From positions 1-64,000 of the forward strand of contig NZ_QYTU02000020.1 of the NCBI RefSeq assembly GCF_003605365.2: 64,000 bases of DNA. The letters are read 5' to 3'. A program made the translations under genes and the position numbers. Below the pieces are notes generated by a model. That model worked only from the letters and a program-made list of their open reading frames with translations. It made no database searches and was not told the origin of the DNA. Shown one piece after another: positions 34,767-42,633 of the stretch. Each line of letters begins with the position of its first letter. The first letter of the stretch is position 1. The DNA comes from Siminovitchia fortis (GTDB lineage Bacteria; Bacillota; Bacilli; Bacillales; Bacillaceae_C).

Positions 34767-36389
34767 TTAAGCTTTATTAAGCACAGGCTCAACTTCAAAC
34801 ACTATATCTCCTTCGACCACCGTCTGAATGACCTTCAAATCCTTGATGGTATCCGGGTCTGATTGGAACGGATCTTGGTCCAAAACGATGAAATCAGCAT
34901 ACTTTCCAATAGACAGCGAACCGATTTTGTCTTCGTCGAAGCCGGAATAGGCTGCGTCAAAAGTGTACGCCTTGACGGCATCTTCTATGGAAATCGATTC
35001 AGCGGTGCCAATCTGCTGCCCGCCAATTGTTTTGCGTGTAACAGCCGAATAAATACCGTATAGCGGATTTCCATCACATACTGGCAAATCGGAATTTCCA
35101 GGAGCAATAATTCCATATTTTTTAAAAGAGGCATGCGGGAAGACATGTTCTGCCCGTTCCGGTCCCAAGTTCGCCAAATAGCTATCTCCAATTGAATATA
35201 TAAAACCGATAGAAGAGGCTGCGATTATGCCATAGTCTGCAATTTTCTTTAATTGCTCGTCGGTAGGCAGCGCACAATGTTCAATCCTATTACGCATTTT
35301 TTTATTTTCTTCCGGGGTTGCCGCTTGTGTCATTGCCTCGAGTGCCATATCTATCGCCCGTTCTCCGATACCGTGTATGGAGACTCGCAAATTATTTTTT
35401 ACAGCCTGTAATACCAGCTCATTTAAGTGATCTTGTTTCATATATAAAATGCCGCGGGTATTTTCGTTGCCTTCAAAAGGTTCATATAGAGCAGCCGTTT
35501 TTCCGCCAACACTTCCGTCCAGCATGTATTTTAATCCTTGTATGTTCAGCCGGTCATTTCCAAACCCGCTTTCTATACCGAGGGAAAGAACTTCTTCTTG
35601 AACGCCGGTCCATCCCATCAAATCAATAGCCCATAACCACAAACGTGTTTTCAAGCGGAAGTTTTCCTCTTTTTGAAGCTGTTGGTACACGGTCATTTCT
35701 TTTGGCGTCACGGCCATGTCGTGGATAGTGGTAATCCCCCAGCGAAAAAATTGCTCCTGCGCCTGCATCATCGCATCCATCATCTGTTTTGTGGTAAATG
35801 GAGGGACTGCAAACTCTTGCATTGCGTTTTCCTGAATCAATCCGCTGGGCTTTCCAGTATCTGGATTGATGTGGAAGTGTCCCCCTTGGGGGTCTTCTGG
35901 AATTTCCGGGAGACCGCTTACATCGAAGGCCTTTCGATTGACGACCGCATTGTGCACACAGGTTCTTTTTAAAAATACGGGATGGTCGGGTGCCGCTTCG
36001 CTTAATTCTTCTATAGTAGGGAAGCGTTTTTCTTTCATCTTGCTGTCATCCCACCCCATGCCTAAGATCCATTCACCTTTGGGAGTCACTTTTGCCTTCT
36101 CTCTTACCGCATGAAGTATGCTTTCGATATCTGGCGTGATTTCTGCCCTCAAGTCAAGTTGAAGCAGGTTTGCCGCGTAATGAAGCGGATGTGCATGACT
36201 CTCTATGAATCCCGGTAAAACCGTTTTATTATGCAAGTTTACCAGTTTAGTTGAAGGGCCTTTCAATTGTTGGGCCTGTTGATCAAAAGCGATGACTTTT
36301 CCGTCCTTCACAGCCAGTCTTTCAGCCTTAGGATATCGTTCATCCATTGTATAAATATCGGCATTTGTAATGATTAAATCTGCGAACAT
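34767..36389 (-). CDS. Amidohydrolase of the YtcJ type
   Basis: 540 aa, a paralogue of the protein at 31215-32840: HxH metal motif in GFIESHAHPLHYA, ILGMGWDDSKMKEKRFP, HGIGERAIDMALE, NRIEHCALPTDEQ and GNSDLPVCDGNPL. It should hydrolyse an amide or formamide bond. It lies between the M20 amidase and symporter genes in one operon. The family often acts on poorly defined amides, so no substrate is assigned. Confidence 0.92.
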   Translation of the reverse strand: MFADLIITNADIYTMDERYPKAERLAVKDGKVIAFDQQAQQLKGPSTKLVNLHNKTVLPGFIESHAHPLHYAANLLQLDLRAEITPDIESILHAVREKAKVTPKGEWILGMGWDDSKMKEKRFPTIEELSEAAPDHPVFLKRTCVHNAVVNRKAFDVSGLPEIPEDPQGGHFHINPDTGKPSGLIQENAMQEFAVPPFTTKQMMDAMMQAQEQFFRWGITTIHDMAVTPKEMTVYQQLQKEENFRLKTRLWLWAIDLMGWTGVQEEVLSLGIESGFGNDRLNIQGLKYMLDGSVGGKTAALYEPFEGNENTRGILYMKQDHLNELVLQAVKNNLRVSIHGIGERAIDMALEAMTQAATPEENKKMRNRIEHCALPTDEQLKKIADYGIIAASSIGFIYSIGDSYLANLGPERAEHVFPHASFKKYGIIAPGNSDLPVCDGNPLYGIYSAVTRKTIGGQQIGTAESISIEDAVKAYTFDAAYSGFDEDKIGSLSIGKYADFIVLDQDPFQSDPDTIKDLKVIQTVVEGDIVFEVEPVLNKA

Positions 36390-36425
36390 ATTAAAACTCC
36401 TCTTCTTGTTGCTTTTTTATTGCTC

Positions 36426-37670
36426 TTAGTTGGATGCTCCGGCCAATTTGCAAATGGTATGCAGTAATACATTTGCGCCTTTGTCTATTGCAGCTGTGCT
36501 CGTAAATTCCTCCTGGCAATGGCTTTTGCCGTCGGCACTTGGAACAAATATCATGGCTGTAGGAGTGATCTCGTTCATATATTTGGAATCATGACCTGCA
36601 CCACTAATCATCCTTTGGTTACTGTATCCAAGTTCTTCGGCAGTTTCGGAAATAATGTCAATCAGCTCAGCGGAAAAATGACTGGCAGAGGTTTCCCAAA
36701 TTTTCTTTGTTTCTATCATGACTTGTTCGGCGGCTGCTAAAATACTTAGTTTTTCGATAATCAATTGGGTTAAAAGCTCTTTAACTGCGTTGTCCGAATG
36801 TCTGATATCTACTGAAAAGATAACTTCCCCAGGTACGCAATTGATTGAATTCGGTTTAATGGCCATTCTCCCTACAGTTGCTGTTGCCTCGCTGTTTTGG
36901 CTTGTAATGGTATCTCTGATAATCTGGATAAGTTTAGCAGCGACATAAAGTGCATCCTTTCTCATGCTCATTGGAGTTGGTCCTGCGTGATCAGATTGTC
37001 CAGTAATTTTAACTTCCAGCCAATCCATTCCCTGGATACCTGTCACTGCTCCAATGTCTATTCCTTTATGCTCCAATACGGGTCCCTGCTCAATGTGAAG
37101 TTCAATATAACTGTGGCTGTTTTGAACCCGATTGCTCTCCTCTCCCAAATATCCGATTCTTTTAAGTTCTTCTAAAAAGGTTTTTCCATCCCTGTCTTTA
37201 CGGCTATAAATAAACTCTTTATCAAAATGTCCCGAAACACCGCCTGCGCCTAAAATCGGAGGTTCAAATCTAGATCCTTCTTCGTTAGTGAAATTGACAA
37301 TCTCAATGGGCTTTTCTGTTTGAACATTGAATTCGTTCAATGTACAGATAACCTCAAGGCCCGCCAGTACTCCCAATATACCGTCAAAGCGTCCGCCTTC
37401 CGGCTGTGTATCCAAGTGGGATCCAATCAATACCGGGGAAGCTTCCGGGTTTTGTCCTTCTCTTCGCCCGTAAATGTTTCCAAAATCGTCTACTCTCACC
37501 TTGAGTCCACTATTCTTCAACCATTGAATAAAGGTGTCCCTCATTTTTTTATCTTCGTCAGTGAGTGCAAGACGGCATATTCCGCCACCGGAAAGTCTTC
37601 CTATACCGGCGCTTTCTTCGATGGTCTTCATAAGACGATTGATATTAATCCGTAATTTTTGTTGAATCAT
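36426..37670 (-). CDS. Zn-dependent N-carbamoyl-amino acid/ureido hydrolase (M20 family)
   Basis: 414 aa with the AmaB/HyuC/allantoate amidohydrolase pattern: metal-binding GSHLDTQPEGGRFDGILGVLAG, NFTNEEGSRFEPPILGAGG, HIEQGPVLEH, SDHAGPTPMSMRKDAL and SGAGHDSKYMNEI. It hydrolyses N-carbamoyl or ureido groups to amino acids plus CO2 and ammonia, or related amides. AAGGAGG precedes the ATG. It is the first gene after the sigma-54 promoter at 37719 and heads an operon with an amidohydrolase and a symporter. Confidence 0.92.
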   Translation of the reverse strand: MIQQKLRININRLMKTIEESAGIGRLSGGGICRLALTDEDKKMRDTFIQWLKNSGLKVRVDDFGNIYGRREGQNPEASPVLIGSHLDTQPEGGRFDGILGVLAGLEVICTLNEFNVQTEKPIEIVNFTNEEGSRFEPPILGAGGVSGHFDKEFIYSRKDRDGKTFLEELKRIGYLGEESNRVQNSHSYIELHIEQGPVLEHKGIDIGAVTGIQGMDWLEVKITGQSDHAGPTPMSMRKDALYVAAKLIQIIRDTITSQNSEATATVGRMAIKPNSINCVPGEVIFSVDIRHSDNAVKELLTQLIIEKLSILAAAEQVMIETKKIWETSASHFSAELIDIISETAEELGYSNQRMISGAGHDSKYMNEITPTAMIFVPSADGKSHCQEEFTSTAAIDKGANVLLHTICKLAGASN

Positions 37671-37718
37671 TCGCCAAATCCTCCTTGGTTTTGTATTCCA
37701 GTGACTTGTCTATATAAT

Positions 37719-37735
37719 TGCAATTTATATGCCAA
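37719..37735 (-). promoter_or_regulatory. Sigma-54 promoter of the M20 amidase operon
   Basis: Minus-strand TTGGCATATAAATTGCA has GG and GC 10 bases apart, and lies 49 bases upstream of the amidase start. Confidence 0.9.
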
Positions 37736-37833
37736 ACATTTTGAGGGTAAGACGTTCCATTTGTTGAATTTTGTCATCTTTTTGGATCCGTTTACATGAT
37801 TGTGTTACAAAAACGATTCAAGATTTAGATGGT

Positions 37834-37853
37834 TTGAGTTGAAATTAACTCAA
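37834..37853. promoter_or_regulatory. Upstream activator site 3 (7-6-7 palindrome)
   Basis: TTGAGTT-N6-AACTCAA, a perfect palindrome centred about 111 bases from the -24 box. It lies between the divergent amidase operon and the activator gene, so it could also control the activator's own transcription. Confidence 0.75.
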
Positions 37854-37885
37854 AATATGCCATTAAAATATTGTAAGGCCTTTTT

Positions 37886-37905
37886 TTGAATCAATTTTAA
37901 CTCAA
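37886..37905. promoter_or_regulatory. Upstream activator site 4 (7-6-7 palindrome)
   Basis: TTGAATC-N6-AACTCAA, 52 bases (about five helical turns) from site 3. An added GATTCAA half-site is at 37814-37820. Confidence 0.65.
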
Positions 37906-37952
37906 AAGTAATGATATAATATAAACATCGATAATTAGAAAGGAAGAAAAAA

Positions 37953-39353
37953 TTGAAAAAAGTCCAAGAAATTTTGGAACATCCTGTTTTTATAAAGATA
38001 CTGAATGCTTTATCTGATGGGGTACTGGTTGCTGACGGCAAAGGAATAGTCTTATGGCTTAACCAAGCTTGTGCAAATTTCACAGGAAACCCTATATCTT
38101 TTTTTATAGGGAAAGACGTATATTTGCTGGAAGAAATGGGAGTTTTCAATCCATCTGTAACGAAAATGGTCATTGAAAAGCAAGCGGCTGTAAGCACAGT
38201 GCAAACAACGACGGGTAAAGACAGCAGGTTCATTGTTTCGGGATATCCTATTAAGAATGAAGCTGGAGAAATAGACTGTATTATCGCCCAAACGAAGGAT
38301 ATTACTGAAATAGTGAAGACAACAAATGAGCTGGAAGAAACACAGTCATTGTTGAAACGTTACAGTGAACAAATTATGCGTATGAACTATGAAAAACAAA
38401 TAGGTTCATATTATTTTTCCGGACAAAGCCCAGCTTATCTTTCCCTATTGCAAACAATTGATAAAATTGCTCTGGCAGAGTCAACCGTTTTACTGACAGG
38501 GGAAACAGGTGTCGGTAAAAATGTTATTGCCCAACGTATACATGATTTAAGTGAAAGAAACCATGGTTCGTTTGTGGAGATCAACTGCGGAGCCATACCA
38601 GAGTCCTTAATCGAATCCGAATTATTCGGTTATGCGAAAGGAGCTTTTACTGGTGCCAATAAAACAGGCAAAGCCGGATTGATAAAAACGGCGGACGGCG
38701 GTACTTTATTTCTTGATGAGATAGGAGAACTGCCTGTTCACCTGCAAGCCAAGCTCCTACAATTCTTACAGCAAAAGATGTTCCTGCCTGTAGGCTCCAC
38801 AGAGTATCAAACAGCAAATGTCAGGGTTATTGCAGCAACAAATCTGGACTTGCAGGAGGAAGTAAAAAAGGGCAATTTTCGTTCGGATTTATTTTACAGG
38901 CTGAACGTATTGCCGGTTCATGTTCCTTCACTTCGAGAAAGAAAGGAAGATATTGTTGGCTTGGTGTATTTTAACTTGGAAAAATATAATAACAAGCACC
39001 AAAGGCAATGTCGGATTTCAGCAGATGCCGTGGAACGTCTTCAAGAGTATGACTGGCCGGGAAATATTAGGGAACTGGAAAATTTAATCGAGCGGCTCGT
39101 CATCATTGCCCCTGAAAATGAGATACAGGTTAAAGATCTTCCGTTAAATATGAGGGATCCAGAAGACCCGGTTTTAAATATTGCAGATATTAATGAAGGG
39201 GAATCACTAACAGAAATTTTGGAATCAGTTGAAAAGAATATTATCGCCAAGGCATATGCCCGATACAAAACAACAAGGAAAGCGGCGGAGGAGTTGGGTA
39301 TCACCCAATCATTATTGATGAGACGGTTGAAGAAATACAATTTGACTAGATAA
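37953..39353 (+). CDS. Sigma-54-dependent transcriptional activator with a PAS domain
   Basis: TTG start at 37953 after AAAGGAAG. The 466-aa protein has a PAS domain (about 10-120; GVLVADGKGIVLWLNQACANFTG), an AAA+ sigma-54 domain (Walker A GETGVGKN, contact loop GAFTGA, Walker B LFLDEI) and a C-terminal Fis-type HTH (YKTTRKAAEELGITQSLLMRRLKKY). It resembles RocR-type activators of amino acid catabolism. It is transcribed away from the M20 amidase operon; the shared palindromes and two sigma-54 promoters make the amidase/symporter and amidohydrolase/permease units its probable targets. Confidence 0.94.
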   Translation: MKKVQEILEHPVFIKILNALSDGVLVADGKGIVLWLNQACANFTGNPISFFIGKDVYLLEEMGVFNPSVTKMVIEKQAAVSTVQTTTGKDSRFIVSGYPIKNEAGEIDCIIAQTKDITEIVKTTNELEETQSLLKRYSEQIMRMNYEKQIGSYYFSGQSPAYLSLLQTIDKIALAESTVLLTGETGVGKNVIAQRIHDLSERNHGSFVEINCGAIPESLIESELFGYAKGAFTGANKTGKAGLIKTADGGTLFLDEIGELPVHLQAKLLQFLQQKMFLPVGSTEYQTANVRVIAATNLDLQEEVKKGNFRSDLFYRLNVLPVHVPSLRERKEDIVGLVYFNLEKYNNKHQRQCRISADAVERLQEYDWPGNIRELENLIERLVIIAPENEIQVKDLPLNMRDPEDPVLNIADINEGESLTEILESVEKNIIAKAYARYKTTRKAAEELGITQSLLMRRLKKYNLTR

Positions 39354-39394
39354 ATACAAAGAGAGGGTCTAGGAGGATCAGAATGGACCTTTCT

Positions 39395-39552
39395 TTTATC
39401 CCGCATTAACGGGCAGTAATACTCCCACCTCGAGCCTTTAGATGAATCGGAGTAGTTTAGGCGGGAGATCAACTGCCCGTAAAAGCCTGATTCGTTCAAC
39501 TAACAATCAGTGGGGGATGAAGAAAACCCCCACTGATTGAAGCTTCACATTA
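39395..39552 (+). repeat. Two-hairpin repeat element, copy A
   Basis: About 155-bp element beginning TTTATCCCGCATTAACGGGC and ending near CACTGATTGAAGCTTCAC. It has an outer GGGCAGT/ACTGCCC stem with inner CCCACCT-like arms, and a second strong hairpin CAATCAGTGGGGG/CCCCCACTGATTG. Two more copies in the same orientation lie at 40490 and 41784. Confidence 0.9.
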
Positions 39553-39643
39553 TCCCAATATCCGGGCATGATTGTATTTAATTCATAGCCGAAACTCCAT
39601 GAGGTGAAACTTATTTTCGTAAAAATTTGGAGAAGCGACCTTC

Positions 39644-40474
39644 CTATATTTCGATCTGAACTTGGATTTCCGCTAGAAATTCATCATTGTTATTGGAAAT
39701 GAATCGGTCAATGATGGTCCGGATCATGAAATCGCCCTTGACTTTGTAATTGTTCTTTTTGATAAAATCGTTCAGGATTTTAAAATAGGGCGGTGCATCA
39801 CCGTGACCTCCTCTGAAGAAAATAGACGCGTATGTTCCTTCGTCAAGAGTGGTGAAATCCATTCCTTCTATTAATTTACTTTTTTCCACTTCTTCCAAAA
39901 TAAGAAAGATGGAGCTGTATTCCAGAAAGCTGTCACGCTGAAAATGGTTTTTGGAGATGGTGAGGCCCACTTTTCCTATGAAGATTGATGCCAAGTGCTG
40001 GTATTGCTGTTTCAATTTGCGCAATGAGAGCTCAAGTTCAAAAATGGAGGAAATGGTTTCCTTCAGCTGAATGATTTTTCTTTCAGGAATAGTTTTGACA
40101 AATGGAACGGCAATGTCTTTGATCTTCTTTGCTTCTTCAAACTCATGTATCCGAGTATCGATCTTCTTCTTGGCTATTTCAAGTTCCTCAATTTTTTGCT
40201 CGGTAATTGTCTTGTGTTCCTGCAGCGTATCGATCAGCCCGTTGATATCCCGGTTGGAAATCTGCTTCTTTATTTCTGCGAGGGGGACTCCAAGCATTTT
40301 CAAATAATGGATGATGTCCAGCAACTTGAACTGCTCGATGGAATAATAGCGATAGCCGTTTTCGGGATTCACTTCGATCGGCTTGAACAAGCCGATTTCA
40401 TCATAGTATCTTAACGTTTTAACCGGAATATTGTGAAGCTTGGACATCTGACCGATTGAAAATTTGTTTCTCAT
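39644..40474 (-). CDS. MerR-family transcriptional regulator (BmrR-like)
   Basis: 276 aa with an N-terminal MerR winged HTH (FSIGQMSKLHNIPVKTLRYYDEIGLFKPIEVNPENGYRYYSIEQ), a dimerisation coiled coil (residues about 80-125) and a C-terminal effector-binding region with GyrI/BmrR-like features (ERKIIQLKETISS; EGTYASIFFRGGHGD). It probably senses a hydrophobic or cationic compound. The gene is bracketed by repeat copies A and B and sits next to a ring-cleavage dioxygenase gene on the same strand. Confidence 0.9.
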   Translation of the reverse strand: MRNKFSIGQMSKLHNIPVKTLRYYDEIGLFKPIEVNPENGYRYYSIEQFKLLDIIHYLKMLGVPLAEIKKQISNRDINGLIDTLQEHKTITEQKIEELEIAKKKIDTRIHEFEEAKKIKDIAVPFVKTIPERKIIQLKETISSIFELELSLRKLKQQYQHLASIFIGKVGLTISKNHFQRDSFLEYSSIFLILEEVEKSKLIEGMDFTTLDEGTYASIFFRGGHGDAPPYFKILNDFIKKNNYKVKGDFMIRTIIDRFISNNNDEFLAEIQVQIEI

Positions 40475-40489
40475 CTATTCCACCACCGA

Positions 40490-40642
40490 TTATCCCGCAT
40501 TAACGGGCAGTAAGGCTCCCACCTCAAACCTTTAGATGAATCGGAGTAGTTTAGGTGGGAAACTGCCCGTAAAAGCCCGATTCGTTCAACTAACAATCAG
40601 TGGGGGATGAAGAAAACCCCCACTGATTGAAGTTTCACTTTA
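40490..40642 (+). repeat. Two-hairpin repeat element, copy B
   Basis: Same element as copy A with scattered substitutions; it lacks four bases (GATC) before the ACTGCCC arm. Base changes in one arm of the first stem (CCCACCT against AGGTGGG here, CGGGAG in copy A) keep much of the pairing. Confidence 0.9.
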
Positions 40643-40652
40643 TATTTTATCA

Positions 40653-40685
40653 TAAAAAAATGGCGCATCAGCCCGGGCTGATGCG
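40653..40685 (-). terminator. Terminator of the dioxygenase gene
   Basis: CGCATCAGCCCGGGCTGATGCG is a perfect 11-bp inverted repeat (40664-40685), followed on the minus strand by CCA and seven T. Confidence 0.85.
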
Positions 40686-40697
40686 TTCGAAGTCATA

Positions 40698-41690
40698 TTA
40701 GACATGTTCTTTTTTCCTGAACGGGACAATCGGAAGAAGTTCGCCTGTATGGATGTCCTCAACGGGAACAGCTTCTTCGACCCAGCTTTTTGGCGGCATG
40801 GCGCCCCAGAATGTTGCGCGCTGAGGGTCGGCGAGATCCCATTTGATCGGCTCCCAGTCCGGATCGTTGGTGAAATAATCTCCGGTGTACAGTTCCATGC
40901 GGTTTCCGTCCGGATCCCTTACATAAACGAAGAACGCATTGGATGTCCCGTGTCTTCCGGGGGAACGTTCAATATTTGCATAGTAGCCAAGGGAAGCAAG
41001 GTGATCGCAGGCATCGAGGATCGATTTGGCGTCATCCATCCAGAAACCTGTGTGGTGGAAACGAGGGCCTGTCTCGCTGATGAGGGCCAAATCATGCACA
41101 CTCGGCTTTCTGTGCATCCAGGCAGCCCATATATTTTCCTCATTGTTTTCCTTGTCGACTTTTACTGTGTATTCCGAAGTTCTAAAACCAAGATTTTCGC
41201 TGTACCACGCATACAAATCATCGATATTTGTGATGAGGCAGTTGGCGTGGTCAATCCTTTTGATTTTTACATTTCCTTGCAAATGATACTTCTGAAGCAT
41301 CCTGTCGGCTTTTTCCATTTCATAGAAAAACTCAACGGGGATTCCGCCCGGATCCTGGATTCTTAATGCCCGGCCCTGGCCTTTTTCCTCACCGGCTTCA
41401 ACCCAGCGCTTTTTTACACCCAGTTCAGTGAACAATTCATCCAGCGCATCAAGATCGCTGTCAGCGCTTACACGATAGGCAATATGCTTCAAACTGGCCT
41501 GCTTTCCCTTAGTCAAAACGAGGCAATGGTGATTGGCGTCTTCCAAAGCCCTTAAATAAATTTGATTTTCATCTGACTCGGTTTCAATGAGCCCAAGTCC
41601 GTCACAGTAAAAATGGCGGGCGCGATCCAGATCCGTAACCGTTATCTCTGCATGGTGCAGGCGTACAATATCAAACTTTCCATTTGACAT
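40698..41690 (-). CDS. Homoprotocatechuate-type extradiol 2,3-dioxygenase (VOC fold)
   Basis: ATG 41690 is preferred because GGGAGG is 9 bases upstream; two earlier Met codons are nearer or overlapping it. The 330-aa protein has two VOC modules with Fe/Mn ligands His148 (KRIDHANCL), His213 (RFHHTGFW) and Glu266 (RMELYTGD), and the C-terminal DYFTNDPDWEPIKWDLADPQRATFWG typical of type I homoprotocatechuate (3,4-dihydroxyphenylacetate) 2,3-dioxygenases. It would open an aromatic ring with O2. The rest of a degradation pathway is not in the window; the gene lies between repeat copies B and C. Confidence 0.9.
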   Translation of the reverse strand: MSNGKFDIVRLHHAEITVTDLDRARHFYCDGLGLIETESDENQIYLRALEDANHHCLVLTKGKQASLKHIAYRVSADSDLDALDELFTELGVKKRWVEAGEEKGQGRALRIQDPGGIPVEFFYEMEKADRMLQKYHLQGNVKIKRIDHANCLITNIDDLYAWYSENLGFRTSEYTVKVDKENNEENIWAAWMHRKPSVHDLALISETGPRFHHTGFWMDDAKSILDACDHLASLGYYANIERSPGRHGTSNAFFVYVRDPDGNRMELYTGDYFTNDPDWEPIKWDLADPQRATFWGAMPPKSWVEEAVPVEDIHTGELLPIVPFRKKEHV

Positions 41691-41783
41691 TACCATCATC
41701 CTCCCGGACATTGTTTGATTTAAGTCTAAAGTCTCCAGTTACAGGAGAGTCAATAGTTATTTTAAATTTACTTAAAAAATATT

Positions 41784-41942
41784 TTTATCCCGCATTAACG
41801 GGCAGTAAGACTCCCACCTCAAAACTTTAGATGAATCGTAGTAGTTCAGGTGGGAGATCAACTGCCCGTAAAAGCCCGATTCGTTCAACTAACAATCAGT
41901 GGGGGATGAAGAAAACCCCCGCTGATTGAAGTTTCACTTTAT
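41784..41942 (+). repeat. Two-hairpin repeat element, copy C
   Basis: Third copy, same orientation as A and B. The second hairpin has one change in the right arm (CCCCCGCTGATTG), giving a G-T pair. It lies directly before a different GC-rich dispersed repeat at 41950. Confidence 0.9.
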
Positions 41943-41949
41943 CAGAAAG

Positions 41950-42136
41950 GAAAACGCTTATAAGAAAAGCGCAAGGCGCGCAGCCTTAGGCGACAAGCAC
42001 AAGGCGAATTGCGAGGAGGCGGCTCTACAGCCACCACAGCAATTTGACTTGATCCTTTCGCCGATGGCGCCTGGCAGACTTAAAGCGCCACGTCCTATGG
42101 CGCCGTCTGCACTAGGACGTCCTGTCCGTCGGAGCT
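41950..42136. repeat. GC-rich dispersed repeat
   Basis: Contains AAGCGCAAGGCGC..., GGCGACAAGCACAAGGCG and GCACTAGGACGTCCTGTCCG, the last also found at 47405-47426. The composition (GC-rich, palindrome-rich, no frame) is unlike the flanks. Such elements are scattered through Bacillaceae genomes; coding potential on either strand is not convincing. Confidence 0.75.
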
Positions 42137-42212
42137 AGACAAGACGCTTATTTTTCAAAAGAAAATTTTAGTCAAATTATATACTTTTCTATATCATAAA
42201 TAAAAAATACTG

Positions 42213-42241
42213 TTGACAGCTTCCTGGTAAGTCAGTACTAT
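42213..42241 (+). promoter_or_regulatory. Sigma-A promoter of the microprotein gene
   Basis: Consensus TTGACA (42213-42218), 17-base spacer, TACTAT (42236-42241). It implies a transcript beginning near 42248 with a ~250-base leader. Confidence 0.8.
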
Positions 42242-42336
42242 TGATTATAAGGCGTACAAAATTTACTTTCCGGATTAATGACCTTTTTTCGGTTCAGGTA
42301 AAATAGTGCGCAATCCTTTAACAACGTTAATAAGAA

Positions 42337-42396
42337 GACTGCCGAATCTGTCAGCCAGCGGGTTTAACCGCGGGACAAACGCAGAATAGACCAGTC
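42337..42396 (+). ncRNA. Candidate riboswitch aptamer upstream of the microprotein gene
   Basis: Three nested helices separated by internal loops: P1 GACTG (42337-42341)/CAGTC (42392-42396), P2 TCTG (42347-42350)/CAGA (42382-42385), P3 GCGG (42358-42361)/CCGC (42368-42371). P1's 3' strand is also the start of the terminator arm at 42391. The sequence resembles the leader of the davT/gabT-type gene: GACTG-YCRAATCT at the 5' side and AACGYAGA...CCAGT at the 3' side. Confidence 0.6.
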
Positions 42397-42449
42397 GCGC
42401 ATCCAGCTTTTTTCCTTATGGAAGGGGGCCGGTGCGCGGCTGGTTTTTT
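42391..42449 (+). terminator. Attenuator terminator of the microprotein leader
   Basis: Thirteen consecutive pairs (42391-42403 with 42431-42443, two G-T) and six T residues. Its 5' arm overlaps the P1 3' strand of the upstream structure, so the two folds exclude each other. Confidence 0.85.
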
Positions 42450-42501
42450 AACGCCGGTTTTCTGATTCAACGGACAAATGATTCTTAGGAGGAAAAGAAA
42501 C

Positions 42502-42582
42502 ATGTGTCTCGCTAAATCAGGCTGTAAATTATGCGGCAACTGCAAAGGCTCCAAAGCGGCAAAAAACGAAAAGAAGAAGTAA
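42502..42582 (+). CDS. Cys-rich 26-residue microprotein
   Basis: ATG 42502 has a perfect AGGAGG 9 bases upstream, its own promoter, an attenuated leader and a strong terminator right after the stop, so it is very likely expressed. The peptide begins MCLAKSGCKLCGNCKG and ends in a Lys-rich tail; Cys are at 2, 8, 11 and 14, giving CxxCxxC spacing that could hold a metal ion or a cluster. I do not recognise a family. It could be a small metal-binding or redox peptide, or a regulatory peptide. Confidence 0.7.
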   Translation: MCLAKSGCKLCGNCKGSKAAKNEKKK

Positions 42583-42589
42583 GAAACAA

Positions 42590-42627
42590 GGAAAGAGAGC
42601 AGGGGAAATGTCCTGCTCTCTTTCCTT
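42590..42627 (+). terminator. Terminator of the microprotein gene
   Basis: GGAAAGAGAGCAGG (42590-42603) and CCTGCTCTCTTTCC (42612-42625) form a perfect 14-bp stem. It begins 7 bases after the microprotein stop and also faces the convergent acyl-CoA dehydrogenase-like gene. Confidence 0.9.
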
Positions 42628-42633
42628 ATGGGG

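Noticed and set aside
42250-42500. c-di-AMP (ydaO), manganese (yybP-ykoY) or cobalamin riboswitch in the microprotein leader
   Set aside because: A GCCGAATC block recalls ydaO, but the other conserved blocks of these classes are missing; the fold matches the two leaders at 49899 and 57255 better.
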